Shown: positions 23,131-32,305, counted from the first letter of the stretch. The stretch: 42,055 nt of DNA from FLUQ01 sp031550605 (GCA_031550605.1 JAVBOK010000087.1:1-42055), one strand, 5' to 3'. The notes: generated by a model from the letters alone, not told the origin. Made by a program: numbers and translations.

Positions 23131-24867
23131 ATGATCAGCCTGAACATCAACGGCAAACAGGTGGAAGTGCCGGCCGGCGCCACCATCCTTGATGCCGCCA
23201 GAAAACTGGATATCCACATTCCCACCCTTTGCCATCTGGACATGCACGACATCAGGATGGTCAACCGGGAAGCCAGCTGCCGCGTCTGCCTTGTGGAAAT
23301 GGCCGGCCGCAAGGCCCTGCTGCCCGCCTGCGCCACCCCGGCGGCCCACGGCATGGAAATCCGCACCCACACCCCGCGCACCATCAATGCGCGGCGGGCC
23401 GTGCTGGAACTGATCCTGTCCAACCATCCCAAAAACTGCCTGACCTGCGCCAAGAATTCCGTGTGCGAGTTGCAGGCCCTGGCGGCGGAACTGGGCATCC
23501 ACGAAATCACGTATACGGGCGCCATCGCCGAGCACCGCCTGGACGCCTCCAGCCCGGCCTTTGTCAAGGAAATGAGCAAATGCATCCTCTGCCGCCGCTG
23601 CGAAACCATGTGCAACGAGGTGCAGACGGTCAAGGTGCTGTCCGGCATCCGCCGGGGTTTCGCCACCACCGTGGGGCCGGCCTTTGACGAGCCGATGATC
23701 GACACCACCTGTGTGTTCTGCGGCCAGTGCGTGGCCGTGTGCCCCACCGGCGCGCTGTCGGAAGTCAATAACATCTCCCGCCTGTGGACCGCCCTGGCCG
23801 ATCCGGAAAAATACGTGGTGGTGCAGACCGCCCCGGCCGTGCGCGCGGCGCTGGGAGAATTGTTCGGCATGCCTGCCGGGGTGGCGGTCACCGGCAAGAT
23901 GGTGGCGGCCCTGCGCATGCTGGGGTTCGACAAGGTGTTCGACACCAACTTTGCCGCCGATCTGACCATCATGGAAGAAGCGGCGGAATTCAAGCACCGC
24001 CTGGAACACGGCGGCAAGCTCCCCATCCTGACCAGCTGCTGCCCCGGCTGGGTCAAATTTTTCGAGCACCAGTTCAGCGACATGCTGGACGTGCCCTCCA
24101 CCTGCAAATCGCCGCAGCAGATGTTCGGATCCATCGCCAAAACCTACATGGCGGAGCAACTGGGCGTGGACACGGACAAGATGGTCGTGGTTTCCGTCAT
24201 GCCCTGCCTGGCCAAAAAGTACGAGGCGGCCAGGACGGAACTCAACGTGGACATGATCCGCGAGGTGGATCTGGTCATCACCACCCGTGAACTGGGCAAA
24301 ATGATCCGTGAGGCGGGCATCAGCTTCCTGTCCCTGCCGGACGAAAGCTTTGACGATCCCATGGGCGAATCCACGGGCGCGGCAGCCATTTTCGGGACCA
24401 GCGGCGGCGTGCTGGAAGCGGCCCTGCGCACGGCCTACGAATGGCTGACCGGCGAGACGCTGGAAAAAGTGGAGTTCGGCGCGCTGCGCGGATTCAAGGG
24501 AATCAAGGAAGCGTCGGTGCGCATCGGCGGCATGGACGTCAACGTCGCGGTGGCCAGCGGCCTGGGCAATGCCCGCTATCTTCTGGAAAACATCCGCGCG
24601 GGCAAAGCCCGCTACCATGCCATCGAGATCATGGCCTGCCCCGGCGGCTGCATTGACGGCGGCGGCCAGCCCTACCACCACGGCAACATCGAAATTCTGG
24701 AAAAGCGTATGCGGGCGTTGTTCAACGAGGATAAAAGCAAGCGCCTGCGCAAATCCCACGAAAATCCGTTCATCCAGAAGCTGTACGCGGATTTTCTCGG
24801 CGAACCGCACGGCCTGCTGGCCCAAAAACTGCTGCACACGACGTATACCAAACGCCGCCGCCTGTAG
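23131..24867 (+). CDS. hydA: [FeFe] hydrogenase catalytic subunit A
   Basis: A 578-aa catalytic subunit with all expected cofactor motifs: an N-terminal [2Fe-2S] domain (C34, C50, C53, C67), a His-ligated [4Fe-4S] (H99, C103, C106, C112), two ferredoxin clusters (C151-C161 and C194-C204), and the H-cluster motifs TSCCPGW (C303 proton-transfer Cys, C304), MPCLAKKYE (C359) and MACPGGCIDGGGQP (C503, C507). The C-terminal small-subunit-like segment (FLGEPHGLLAQKLLHT) is fused. With HydB and HydC it fits a soluble enzyme that couples H2 to ferredoxin and NAD(P). Bifurcation itself is inferred from the HydABC composition. ATG 23131 follows GAGGTCCAT. There is no Tat signal, so it is cytoplasmic, unlike periplasmic HydAB of Desulfovibrio. 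Confidence 0.95.
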   Translation: MISLNINGKQVEVPAGATILDAARKLDIHIPTLCHLDMHDIRMVNREASCRVCLVEMAGRKALLPACATPAAHGMEIRTHTPRTINARRAVLELILSNHPKNCLTCAKNSVCELQALAAELGIHEITYTGAIAEHRLDASSPAFVKEMSKCILCRRCETMCNEVQTVKVLSGIRRGFATTVGPAFDEPMIDTTCVFCGQCVAVCPTGALSEVNNISRLWTALADPEKYVVVQTAPAVRAALGELFGMPAGVAVTGKMVAALRMLGFDKVFDTNFAADLTIMEEAAEFKHRLEHGGKLPILTSCCPGWVKFFEHQFSDMLDVPSTCKSPQQMFGSIAKTYMAEQLGVDTDKMVVVSVMPCLAKKYEAARTELNVDMIREVDLVITTRELGKMIREAGISFLSLPDESFDDPMGESTGAAAIFGTSGGVLEAALRTAYEWLTGETLEKVEFGALRGFKGIKEASVRIGGMDVNVAVASGLGNARYLLENIRAGKARYHAIEIMACPGGCIDGGGQPYHHGNIEILEKRMRALFNEDKSKRLRKSHENPFIQKLYADFLGEPHGLLAQKLLHTTYTKRRRL

Positions 24868-24882
24868 CATAAAGGCGCGTTT

Positions 24883-26286
24883 ATGAACGCTGCATACCAG
24901 CCTTTCATTGACGAGGGGCATATCCGGTCTCTTATTGAACAGGAAGCAAACCCGGCCCCCGGCCGCATCGACGACATTCTGGCCAAAGCCCGCGAAGGCC
25001 GGGGGCTTGACCTCGCCGAGGTTGCCGCCCTGCTCGGGCCCATGCCGGAAGAGCGGCTCGATGCCCTGTACCGCGCGGCCCTGGATTTGAAAGAGGCCGT
25101 GTACGGCAAACGCATGGTGCTCTTCGCGCCGCTGTACGTGACCAACGAGTGCGGCAACCGCTGCGCTTACTGCGCCTTCAGCGCCGCCAACCGGGAGCTG
25201 GAACGCCGCAGCCTGGTCATGGAAGATCTGGCGGCGGAGGTCGCGCTGATCCAGCGCATGGGGCATAAGCGGATCATGGCCGTGTACGGCGAGCACCAGC
25301 GCTGGGACGCGCGGGCCATCGCGGAGAGCGTGGCCGCGATCTACGCGGTGAAAACCCCGCCGTCCGGCAGAATCCGGCGGGTGAACATCAACTGCGCCCC
25401 TCTGGATACGGAAGGCTTCCGCATCCTGAAGCAGGCGGGCATCGGCACGTACCAGTGCTTTCAGGAGACGTACCACCGGGCGACCTATGCCTCCGTTCAT
25501 CTCGGCGGCCGCAAGAAAGACTACGACTGGCGCATTTTCGCCATGCACCGCGCACAGGATGCCGGCCTCGACGATGTGGGGCTGGGCGTGCTTTTCGGGT
25601 TGTGCGACCACCGTTTCGAGGTTCTGGCCCTGCTGCGCCACGCCCGGATTCTGGAAGAACAGTTCGGCGCCGGGCCGCATACCATATCCTTTCCCCGCAT
25701 CGAACCGGCCCAGAATTCCGAACTCTCGCGCAACCCGCCCAACGTCATTTCCGACGCGGTGTTCAAACGCATCATCGCCGTGGTGCGTCTGGCCCTGCCC
25801 TATGTCGGCATGATCCTCACCACCAGGGAAAAGCCGGACCTGAAACGCGAACTGCTGCGCCTGGGCGTATCCCAGATCAGCGCGGGGTCGCGCACGTCCC
25901 CGGGTGGCTATGCGGACGCGGCGGCCAACCGGCCGGAGGCCCAGCAGTTCTGGGTGGGGGACGAGCGAACCCTGCTGGAAGTCGCCCGTGACCTGCAAGC
26001 CGACGGATTCATTCCCTCATTTTGCACCAGTTGTTACAGCAACGGCCGTACCGGCGAGCATTTCATGGGCCTGGCCAAAAGCACGTTCATCCGCAATTTC
26101 TGCCAGCCCAACGCCCTGACCTCCTACTATGAATATCTGCTCGACTACGCGGACCCGGAACTGTTGTGGTCGGGCAAAGCCGTCATTGATCGGGCCGTGG
26201 AAGAAATACCCAGCGAATCGGCGCGCGAATCGCTGCGCGCGAGACTGCACCGTATCAGCGTGGGCGGTCGGGATCTGTGCGTGTGA
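24883..26286 (+). CDS. hydG: HydG, tyrosine lyase for H-cluster assembly
   Basis: A 467-aa radical-SAM enzyme that cleaves tyrosine to make the CO/CN-bearing iron synthon of the H-cluster. It has an intact CxxxCxxC motif (CGNRCAYC) and the HydG-specific C-terminal CxxC-x22-C site (CTSC ... NFC) that holds the second, dangler-iron cluster. Other HydG traits are YGEHQRWD, CFQETYH and SFPRIEPA. ATG 24883 lies 15 bp after the hydA stop, with AAAGG upstream. Length and motifs are normal, so this maturase looks functional. It is placed between the structural genes and hydE/hydF, giving a self-contained operon. Confidence 0.95.
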   Translation: MNAAYQPFIDEGHIRSLIEQEANPAPGRIDDILAKAREGRGLDLAEVAALLGPMPEERLDALYRAALDLKEAVYGKRMVLFAPLYVTNECGNRCAYCAFSAANRELERRSLVMEDLAAEVALIQRMGHKRIMAVYGEHQRWDARAIAESVAAIYAVKTPPSGRIRRVNINCAPLDTEGFRILKQAGIGTYQCFQETYHRATYASVHLGGRKKDYDWRIFAMHRAQDAGLDDVGLGVLFGLCDHRFEVLALLRHARILEEQFGAGPHTISFPRIEPAQNSELSRNPPNVISDAVFKRIIAVVRLALPYVGMILTTREKPDLKRELLRLGVSQISAGSRTSPGGYADAAANRPEAQQFWVGDERTLLEVARDLQADGFIPSFCTSCYSNGRTGEHFMGLAKSTFIRNFCQPNALTSYYEYLLDYADPELLWSGKAVIDRAVEEIPSESARESLRARLHRISVGGRDLCV

Positions 26287-26430
26287 CAATGTTGTTGAAA
26301 CCGCCCCGCGGAAGCGGGCGAAGCCCCGCCTCGCGCCCCGCAAGAGGCCTGAGGCCCCTTGATCCCGCGACTGGGGACTTTGGGGAAGCGCCGTTACAGT
26401 GCCCCGCGCGGGGCTTCCGCAGGAGAATCC

Positions 26431-27411
26431 GTGCACGGTGAACTGAAGCCGGAAAGCGTCTGGAACGCGGCAAGCGCCCTGCGGCGGCGGTATTGGGGCC
26501 GGAATGTCTTTTTGCGCGGCATTGTGGAATTTTCCAACCATTTCCGCCGCGACTGCCTGTACTGCGGCCTGCGCCGGGGCAACGCCGCGCTGGCCCGCTA
26601 TCGTCTGGGGCCGGAGGAAATCGTCGGGCGGGCGGCTCTTGTCCGCGACCTGGGCATCGGCACCGTGGTCCTGCAGTCGGGCGAGGATCCGGCCTTTTCC
26701 GGCCCGGTTGTGGCGGAACTGATCCGGCGGATCAAAGGCGGGCTGGGCCTGGCCGTGACCCTGTCCCTGGGCGAGCGGAAACGCCCGGAATACGCCCTGT
26801 GGCGGGCCGCCGGAGCCGACAGGTATCTGCTCAAGGCCGAAACCTTCGACCCGGCCCTTCACGCCCGTCTGCGGCCGGGCCGGCGCCTGGCCCAAAGGCT
26901 GGACGCCCTGAACGCCCTGGCGGATCTGGGATACGAAATCGGGTCCGGCATCATCGCGGGTCTGCCCGGCTGGCGGCGGGAGGGTCTGGACGCGGACCTG
27001 GACGATCTGGCGGCGTTGCGGCCCGACATGGTTTCCATCAGTCCCTTTGTGCCGCATCCGGCCACCCCGCTGGGAACGTATCCGGCTTTCAGCGTGGACG
27101 AAACCCTGGCCGTCATGGCCGCCGCGCGTCTGCGCATGCCCACGGCCCATATCCCCGTGACCAGCGCCCTGGGCCTGCATGGCGACGCCGTAAGGATAAA
27201 GGCTCTGGAGGTCGCCGACGTGCTCATGCCCTCGCTGACTTCAGAACGTGTGCGCGAGGACTACGCTATCTATCCCGGCAAAAACCGACAACGGGCCGCG
27301 CCGGAAAAAAGAGCGCAAGCCATGCGGGACATGCTGCTGGCCGCCGGATTCAACCTGCCGTCCGGACCGGGCGGGGCCTGGCGGCCGGGAGGGGGGAGGG
27401 GCACACCATGA
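26431..27411 (+). CDS. hydE: HydE, radical-SAM maturase with Cys-to-Phe change in the cluster motif
   Basis: A 326-aa protein matching HydE, the radical-SAM enzyme of H-cluster assembly: VEFSNHF, CLYCGLRRGN, VLQSGEDP, VTLSLGE, GADRYLLKAET, LRPG, GSGIIAGLPG, SPFVPHPATPL and VLMPSLTS. The cluster-binding motif should be CxxxCxxC, but it reads F38-RRD-C42-LY-C45. The codon at 26542-26544 is TTC, one base from TGC. If real, the radical [4Fe-4S] cluster would have only two Cys ligands and the enzyme should be impaired or inactive. The GTG start at 26431 is chosen because AGGAGAATCC precedes it exactly. The frame is open upstream to an alternative start at 26359, but that part is not HydE-like. The stop overlaps the hydF ATG by 4 bp. 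Confidence 0.9.
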   Translation: MHGELKPESVWNAASALRRRYWGRNVFLRGIVEFSNHFRRDCLYCGLRRGNAALARYRLGPEEIVGRAALVRDLGIGTVVLQSGEDPAFSGPVVAELIRRIKGGLGLAVTLSLGERKRPEYALWRAAGADRYLLKAETFDPALHARLRPGRRLAQRLDALNALADLGYEIGSGIIAGLPGWRREGLDADLDDLAALRPDMVSISPFVPHPATPLGTYPAFSVDETLAVMAAARLRMPTAHIPVTSALGLHGDAVRIKALEVADVLMPSLTSERVREDYAIYPGKNRQRAAPEKRAQAMRDMLLAAGFNLPSGPGGAWRPGGGRGTP

Positions 27412-28625
27412 CGACCACGCATCGCGGCGCGCGGCTGCACATAGCGGTTCTGGGGCGTTGCAACACGGGCAAGTCAACGGTGCTGAACCTGATCGCCGGG
27501 CAAAAGGCGGCCATTGTCTCGGCCAGGCCGGGCACCACGGGCGATCCGGTGCCGCTGGGTTTCGAACTGCCGCCTCTGGGCCCGGTCACCCTGTACGACA
27601 CGGCCGGTCTGGACGAGGCGTCCGACCTCGGCGCGTTGCGGCGGGAGGCGGGCCGCAAGGTGCTGGCCCGCGCGGACATGGCGGTTGTCGTTACCGACGG
27701 GGCGGGCCTGGGGCCATGGGAAAGGGAACTGATGACGGCATTGCGCGGGCTGGATACGCCTTTTCTGGTGCTGTTCAACAAGCGGGACCTGGGATTGCCG
27801 CCGGAAGAGGATATGCGCTGGTGCCGGGAACAGGGCGTCGCGTACCGCTGTCTGTCGGCCGACCGCGAGGCGGGCCCCGCGCCCCTGCGCGAAGAGCTGA
27901 TCCGCCTGGCCCCGGCGCGGGAAGAAGAACGTCCGCTGGTCACGGATATCCTGCCGCCGGGGGGGCTGGTGGTCTGCGTGACGCCCATTGACGCGTCCGC
28001 GCCCAAGGGCAGGCTCATCGTGCCCCAGGTGCAGACGCTGCGCGAACTGGTGGAGGCGGGATACCCGGCCCTGGTGGTGCAGCACGCGGAACTGCCGCGC
28101 GCGTTGGCTCTGCTGCGGGAGGCGCCCGCTCTGGTCATCACGGATTCGCAGGTCGTGCGCGAGGTGAACGCCGCGCTGCCGCCGGACGTGGCGTTGACCA
28201 CCTTTTCTCTGCTGTTCGCCCGGCAGAAGGGGGATTTCGCATTGCTGCTGGAAGGGGCGAAGGCCATCGACCGCCTGGGGCCGGACGCGGCGGTGCTGGT
28301 GGCGGAATCATGCGCGCACCACCCGCAGGATGACGACATCGGCCGGGTGAAAATCCCCCGGCTGCTGCGAGCCTATACGAAGCGGGACTTGCGTTTTGAT
28401 TTTTGCGCTGGCGCGGATTTTCCCGACGATCTGTCGCGTTACGCGCTGGTGCTGCACTGCGGCGGCTGCATGCTGAACCGCCGGGAAATGCACCGCCGCC
28501 TGCGGCTGTGCGCGGCCGACGGCGTGCCGGTGACCAATTACGGCATGGCCATTTCCCGGGCCCGAGGGATTCTGGATCGGGTGGCGGCGCCCCTGGTGGA
28601 GCAATTTCGTTTTGAAATACTCTGA
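27408..28625 (+). CDS. hydF: HydF, GTPase scaffold for the H-cluster
   Basis: A 405-aa protein. The N-terminal G-domain has a Walker A loop GRCNTGKST, PGTTGDPV, DTAGLD and NKRD. A dimerisation domain and a C-terminal cluster-binding domain with the HydF signature CxH-x45-HCxxC (CAH near residue 303, then HCGGC) follow. It carries the precursor of the 2Fe subcluster made by HydE and HydG and delivers it to HydA. ATG 27408 overlaps the hydE stop (ATGA), so the two are translationally coupled. It is the last gene of the hydrogenase run. The next 120 bp has short GC-rich inverted repeats (CCCCGC/GCGGGG) but no clear T-run terminator. Confidence 0.94.
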   Translation: MTTTHRGARLHIAVLGRCNTGKSTVLNLIAGQKAAIVSARPGTTGDPVPLGFELPPLGPVTLYDTAGLDEASDLGALRREAGRKVLARADMAVVVTDGAGLGPWERELMTALRGLDTPFLVLFNKRDLGLPPEEDMRWCREQGVAYRCLSADREAGPAPLREELIRLAPAREEERPLVTDILPPGGLVVCVTPIDASAPKGRLIVPQVQTLRELVEAGYPALVVQHAELPRALALLREAPALVITDSQVVREVNAALPPDVALTTFSLLFARQKGDFALLLEGAKAIDRLGPDAAVLVAESCAHHPQDDDIGRVKIPRLLRAYTKRDLRFDFCAGADFPDDLSRYALVLHCGGCMLNRREMHRRLRLCAADGVPVTNYGMAISRARGILDRVAAPLVEQFRFEIL

Positions 28626-28750
28626 TGGAGTAGTCCAGGGTCTGTTAGCACTATTTTCGCGCACATGCGGCTCATACCCCGCCGCGACCATCGCTGCCTG
28701 CGGGGCTGCCCCGGCATAGCCGGCGTCCTGTCACTGTGGATAAGCGCGTT

Positions 28751-28957
28751 ATGGCTGACTATAAAGAAGAACGTGATGCTTGGCGGCTCAACGCATCCCC
28801 TTCCTTGAGAGATGGCGGTTCAATCCGTATCGATGCATCGGGAATGCCTGGTAGTAGCATAGCTGATGAGATTAAAAAGTTAGACGACCTCCGGAAGAAA
28901 GAACTGATAAGTGATGAAGAATATCAGGCAGGAAAGAAGAAGCTACTGGGCAGTTAG
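28751..28957 (+). CDS. Small SHOCT-domain protein, low GC
   Basis: A 68-aa protein whose C-terminal half (IKKLDDLRKKELISDEEYQAGKKKLL) is a SHOCT domain (PF09851), a short helical module usually at the end of larger proteins and of unknown function, possibly oligomerisation. The N-terminal half (MADYKEERDAWRLNASPS) is not recognised. ATG 28751 is the most natural start; a GTG 15 bp upstream is in frame. No strong ribosome binding site is seen. Codon use (AAA, GAA, GAT, ATT) is clearly AT-richer than in neighbouring genes. It may be an acquired gene or the leftover 3' end of a longer one. The flanking 28626-29115 stretch is also atypical. Confidence 0.6.
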   Translation: MADYKEERDAWRLNASPSLRDGGSIRIDASGMPGSSIADEIKKLDDLRKKELISDEEYQAGKKKLLGS

Positions 28958-29001
28958 GTTCGGTATTTTTTCAAAAATTTCAGTATATAAACGACTGAGG
29001 A

Positions 29002-29017
29002 GATCAGTTTTCTGATC
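29002..29017. terminator. Short hairpin after the SHOCT gene
   Basis: GATCAG (29002-29007), a TTTT loop and CTGATC (29012-29017) form a perfect 6-bp stem 45 bp after the SHOCT stop. No T-run follows. It could be a weak terminator or a remnant of mobile DNA. Confidence 0.3.
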
Positions 29018-29115
29018 AGAGCGCCGTGAGGACGCTGAAAGTTGTGGCGTTGTGTCCACACAGGCAGGTAAGCCGTTCTTTTTCATGAGCGGGTACATGT
29101 TTGAGCGTATGTCCT

Positions 29116-30477
29116 CTATTTGCGGACCGGCGCGGGCAGCAGTTTGCGCAGGTACACGAGGGAAAACCAGGCCGTGACGAGGGACGCCAGCAGGTCGGCC
29201 ACGGGCAGGCTGATCCAGACTCCGGTCATGCCCAGATAGCGGGGGAAGACAATCAAACCGGGGATAAGAAACAGCAACTGCCGGCTGATGGAAAACACCG
29301 TCGCCAGCCGCGCCCGGCCCAGAGCCTGGAAAAAGCTGCTGAGCACGATCTGCGATCCTGTCAGGGGGAACATGGCGGCGGCGATGCGCAGGCCGGAAAC
29401 GGCGTAATCGATCAGTTGCGCGTCGCCGGTGAACAGCATGGCGATGGGCCGGGGCAGCAGTTGGGCGATCAGAAATCCGGCGGTGGTGATGGCCGTGCCC
29501 GCCAGGATGCCGTATTTCAGGGTCTCGCGCACTCTGTCCGTCCGCCCGGCCCCGTAGTTGTAGCCGATGATGGGCTGCATGCCCAGGGTCAGGCCGGAAA
29601 CGATCAGGATGATGAAAAGCAGCACGCGGTTGACGATGCCGTACGCGCCGACGGCCATGTCGCCGCCGTGTTCCTGCAGGCCCGTGTTGATCAGGGCCAC
29701 CACCATGCAGGCGCAGGCGTTGAGCAGGGACGGGGCGAGGCCCACGGAAAGGACGTTCCGGATCAATGCGCGGTCCGGGACGTAAATGCCGCGTTGAAAA
29801 TGCAGCAGGCTGTCCCGGTTCATGAAATGCGCGATGGTCCAGACGGTGGCGACGCTCTGCGCCAGGACCGTGGCCAGGGCGGTGCCCCGGATGCCCCAGT
29901 GGAAGACGAAAATGAACAGCGGCGCCAGAACGAGGTTCACGGCAACGGACAGCATCAGCGTGCCCATGGCTTTGCGGGGGTACCCGTTGGCCCGCATCAT
30001 CTGGTTCAGGTTGGACATCAGATAGCTGACGGGCAGGGCCGGCAGGAAAATTTGCATGAAATCCCTGGCGTAGGGCAGCGTGTCCGGACCCGCGCCGAAA
30101 AGAACCAGGATGCCGTCAAGAAAGAGCAGACAGATCAGTCCGATGAGCAGACCGAAGAGAAGGCTGAGGCTGCTCACGGCGCCCAGTACCCTGCCCGCGC
30201 CGTCCCTGTCCTTTTCGCCCAGGCGGATGGAACTGACGGCGGCCCCGCCCGCGCCCACCAGGATGCTGAAGGCAAAGGTCAGGTTCATCAGCGGGAAAGC
30301 CACGGCCAGGCCGGAAATGGCCAGCGCCCCCACCCCGTGCCCCAGAAAGATGCTGTCGATGATGTTGTACAGCGCATAGACCACCATGCCCGCGATGGAA
30401 GGCAGGGAATAGCGGAACAGCAGGCCGCGTATGGGCGCGCTTTCCAGTTCCGGGGTGTTGTTGTGTTCTTGGGTCAT
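29116..30477 (-). CDS. MATE family multidrug exporter
   Basis: A 453-aa inner-membrane protein with 12 predicted TM helices in two repeats, of the MATE family (PF01554), closest in style to MepA-type members. Segments seen: IRGLLFRYSLPSIAGMVVYALYNIIDSIFLG (N-terminal repeat), SILVGAGGAAVSSIRLGEKD, and VSGLTLGMQPIIGYNYGAG opening the second half. Such proteins export cationic drugs or metabolites using Na+ or H+ gradients. ATG 30477 (MTQEHNNTPEL) is preferred; a TTG 36 bp upstream keeps the frame open, and neither has a good ribosome binding site. It stands alone, 125 bp downstream of murJ on the same strand. The substrate cannot be predicted. Confidence 0.88.
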   Translation of the reverse strand: MTQEHNNTPELESAPIRGLLFRYSLPSIAGMVVYALYNIIDSIFLGHGVGALAISGLAVAFPLMNLTFAFSILVGAGGAAVSSIRLGEKDRDGAGRVLGAVSSLSLLFGLLIGLICLLFLDGILVLFGAGPDTLPYARDFMQIFLPALPVSYLMSNLNQMMRANGYPRKAMGTLMLSVAVNLVLAPLFIFVFHWGIRGTALATVLAQSVATVWTIAHFMNRDSLLHFQRGIYVPDRALIRNVLSVGLAPSLLNACACMVVALINTGLQEHGGDMAVGAYGIVNRVLLFIILIVSGLTLGMQPIIGYNYGAGRTDRVRETLKYGILAGTAITTAGFLIAQLLPRPIAMLFTGDAQLIDYAVSGLRIAAAMFPLTGSQIVLSSFFQALGRARLATVFSISRQLLFLIPGLIVFPRYLGMTGVWISLPVADLLASLVTAWFSLVYLRKLLPAPVRK

Positions 30478-30602
30478 GACGGTTCGGCCGGCTGTGGTGG
30501 TGTACCCGTTCAAGTACGCCCGGAAGGGGACTTGTCAAGTCTGACCGGCGGAAACGCTGGATTGGCGGCGTTGTTCCGGAGACGCGCGGCGGAAGGGGGG
30601 CC

Positions 30603-32195
30603 TCAGCCCCGCCGGCGCAGGCGGTGGCCGATTTTTCGCAGAACCGGCAGGACCGGGTCCAGCAGGACGGGAAAAGCCAGGCGGGCCAGCGGCAGATAGA
30701 GGGCCGCGAAGACGGCTCCGCTGCCCGCCAGGGCCATGGCCGCGCCGGTCAGGGGCCGGCCGGGCGCGAAAGAGGGGATGCCGAAGGCGGCGGCCCAGGC
30801 CAGAACGCCCGGCGGGGCGGCGGCCAGCAGGGCGCGGCCCAGGTGCGGGATCAGGCCGTCCGTCGCGCCGCGGCCGTGGCGGCGTACCCAGACCCGGCAC
30901 AGAACCAGGGTGTAGGCGATGACCGCGGCAACCCCGGCCAGAGCCACGCCGGCATAGCCCATGGTGCTCGCCAGCGCCCAGTACAGGGGGATGGAAGCGG
31001 CCGTGACGGCGGTGCCGGTGATTGCCGGGGTCAGGGTGTCCTCGCGGGCGTAAAAGGCCCGGCCGATCAGCTGCTGCACGGTCCAGAAGGCCACGGCCCC
31101 CAGCATGACCGCCACCAGCATGGCGGAAGCGCGCGTATCCGCCGGCGTGAAGCGGCCCTGCTCGAACAGCAGGCGCATCAGGGGCACGGCGGCGGCGGCC
31201 ATCCACACGCACAGCGGCACGACAAGGGACAGGGCGTTTTTCGCCGCCGCGTTCACGGTCTGGTCAAAGCGCGCTGTATCGCCGGACGCGGCCAGACCGG
31301 CCAGAAAAGGGTACGAAGCCACCCCGGCCGCCTGGGCCACGACGCCGACGGGCACCAGCATGATGCGCCGGGCGTAGGAAAGCAGGCTGACCGCCCGCTC
31401 GCCGTCCAGAGACCCGAAAATGCGGGTGAACTGTTCGTCCAGGGCCACGATGGACTGCCCCAGCATCAACGGCAGGGCCAGCGCCGCAAAGCGCGGCAGG
31501 CCGGAATCGAACAGCTTCAGACTAAGGTGCAGCCCGCCGGCCCGCGCCGTGAGGCACGGCAGAATGAACGCGCCCAGGGCCGCCCCGGCCACCACGCCCC
31601 AGCAGAACCCTTCCATGCCCCGCTGCGGGGCCAGATGCTGCATGATCAGCCCGCCCAGAATGATGCAGCCGTTATAGATAAGGGGCATCAGGGCGGGGGC
31701 CGTGAACTGCCGCCGCCAGTACAGCAGGGCGGTCAGCGCCGCGCCGGGCAGAAAGCAGATCTGGGCGGGCAGGATGATGCGCAAAAAGAAAGCCAGCCGT
31801 TCCAGGGCCTGGTCCGTAAAACCCGGCGCGGCCACGCGGGCCAGCTGCGGGGCGAAAATCCAGGCCAGGACGGTGCAGAAGGCGGATGCGAGAACCACCC
31901 ACCAGAACACGGCGGAAAAGAAATCCCAGCCGGCCTGCTCGTCCCGCCCGAAGCGCCGGGCCAGCAGGGGAATCAGAGTGATGGAAAAATAGCCGCCCGC
32001 CAGCAGATAGTTGATGAAATCGGGGATCACAAAGGAGACGAAGTAAATGCCCGCTTCCGGCCCGGCACCGTAGTAATAGGAGATGACCTTGTCCCGGATC
32101 AGCCCCATGAAGCGGGACAGGAACACGCTGGCCCCGATCAGAACGGCGGCCGCGCCCATGTGCTGGGACCGGGTAAGAAAGGTCAGGATGCGCAT
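30603..32195 (-). CDS. murJ: MurJ lipid II flippase
   Basis: A 530-aa polytopic protein of the MurJ/MviN family (MOP superfamily), with about 14 TM helices. It flips lipid II across the inner membrane for peptidoglycan synthesis. Signatures: ASVFLSRFMGLIRDKVISYYYG at the N-terminus, FVIPDFINYLLAGGYFSITLIPLL, RIILPAQICFLPGAALTALLYWRRQF and RLLFEQGRFTPADT. The conserved Arg residues of the central cavity are plausible in these segments. ATG 32195 (MRILTFLTRSQHM) is chosen since family proteins start just before this first helix; the longer frame adds 31 unlikely residues. It is divergent from the GmhB-like gene, with 110 bp between starts. Confidence 0.92.
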   Translation of the reverse strand: MRILTFLTRSQHMGAAAVLIGASVFLSRFMGLIRDKVISYYYGAGPEAGIYFVSFVIPDFINYLLAGGYFSITLIPLLARRFGRDEQAGWDFFSAVFWWVVLASAFCTVLAWIFAPQLARVAAPGFTDQALERLAFFLRIILPAQICFLPGAALTALLYWRRQFTAPALMPLIYNGCIILGGLIMQHLAPQRGMEGFCWGVVAGAALGAFILPCLTARAGGLHLSLKLFDSGLPRFAALALPLMLGQSIVALDEQFTRIFGSLDGERAVSLLSYARRIMLVPVGVVAQAAGVASYPFLAGLAASGDTARFDQTVNAAAKNALSLVVPLCVWMAAAAVPLMRLLFEQGRFTPADTRASAMLVAVMLGAVAFWTVQQLIGRAFYAREDTLTPAITGTAVTAASIPLYWALASTMGYAGVALAGVAAVIAYTLVLCRVWVRRHGRGATDGLIPHLGRALLAAAPPGVLAWAAAFGIPSFAPGRPLTGAAMALAGSGAVFAALYLPLARLAFPVLLDPVLPVLRKIGHRLRRRG

Positions 32196-32305
32196 ACGGC
32201 AGGCTGTTACAGCACCGGGGGCCTGAAGGCAAGGGCCGGAAGGACGCCTTGCAAGGGGCGGCGGCGCGTGGCAAAGTTCGCGAAACATTCACGCAAGGAA
32301 CGACC

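Noticed and set aside
22900..25998. A very long - strand open frame (1032 codons) opposite hydA/hydG
   Set aside because: It is the antisense shadow of well-recognised genes. The His/Gln/Ala/Gly-rich translation shows no family resemblance and is typical of high-GC DNA.
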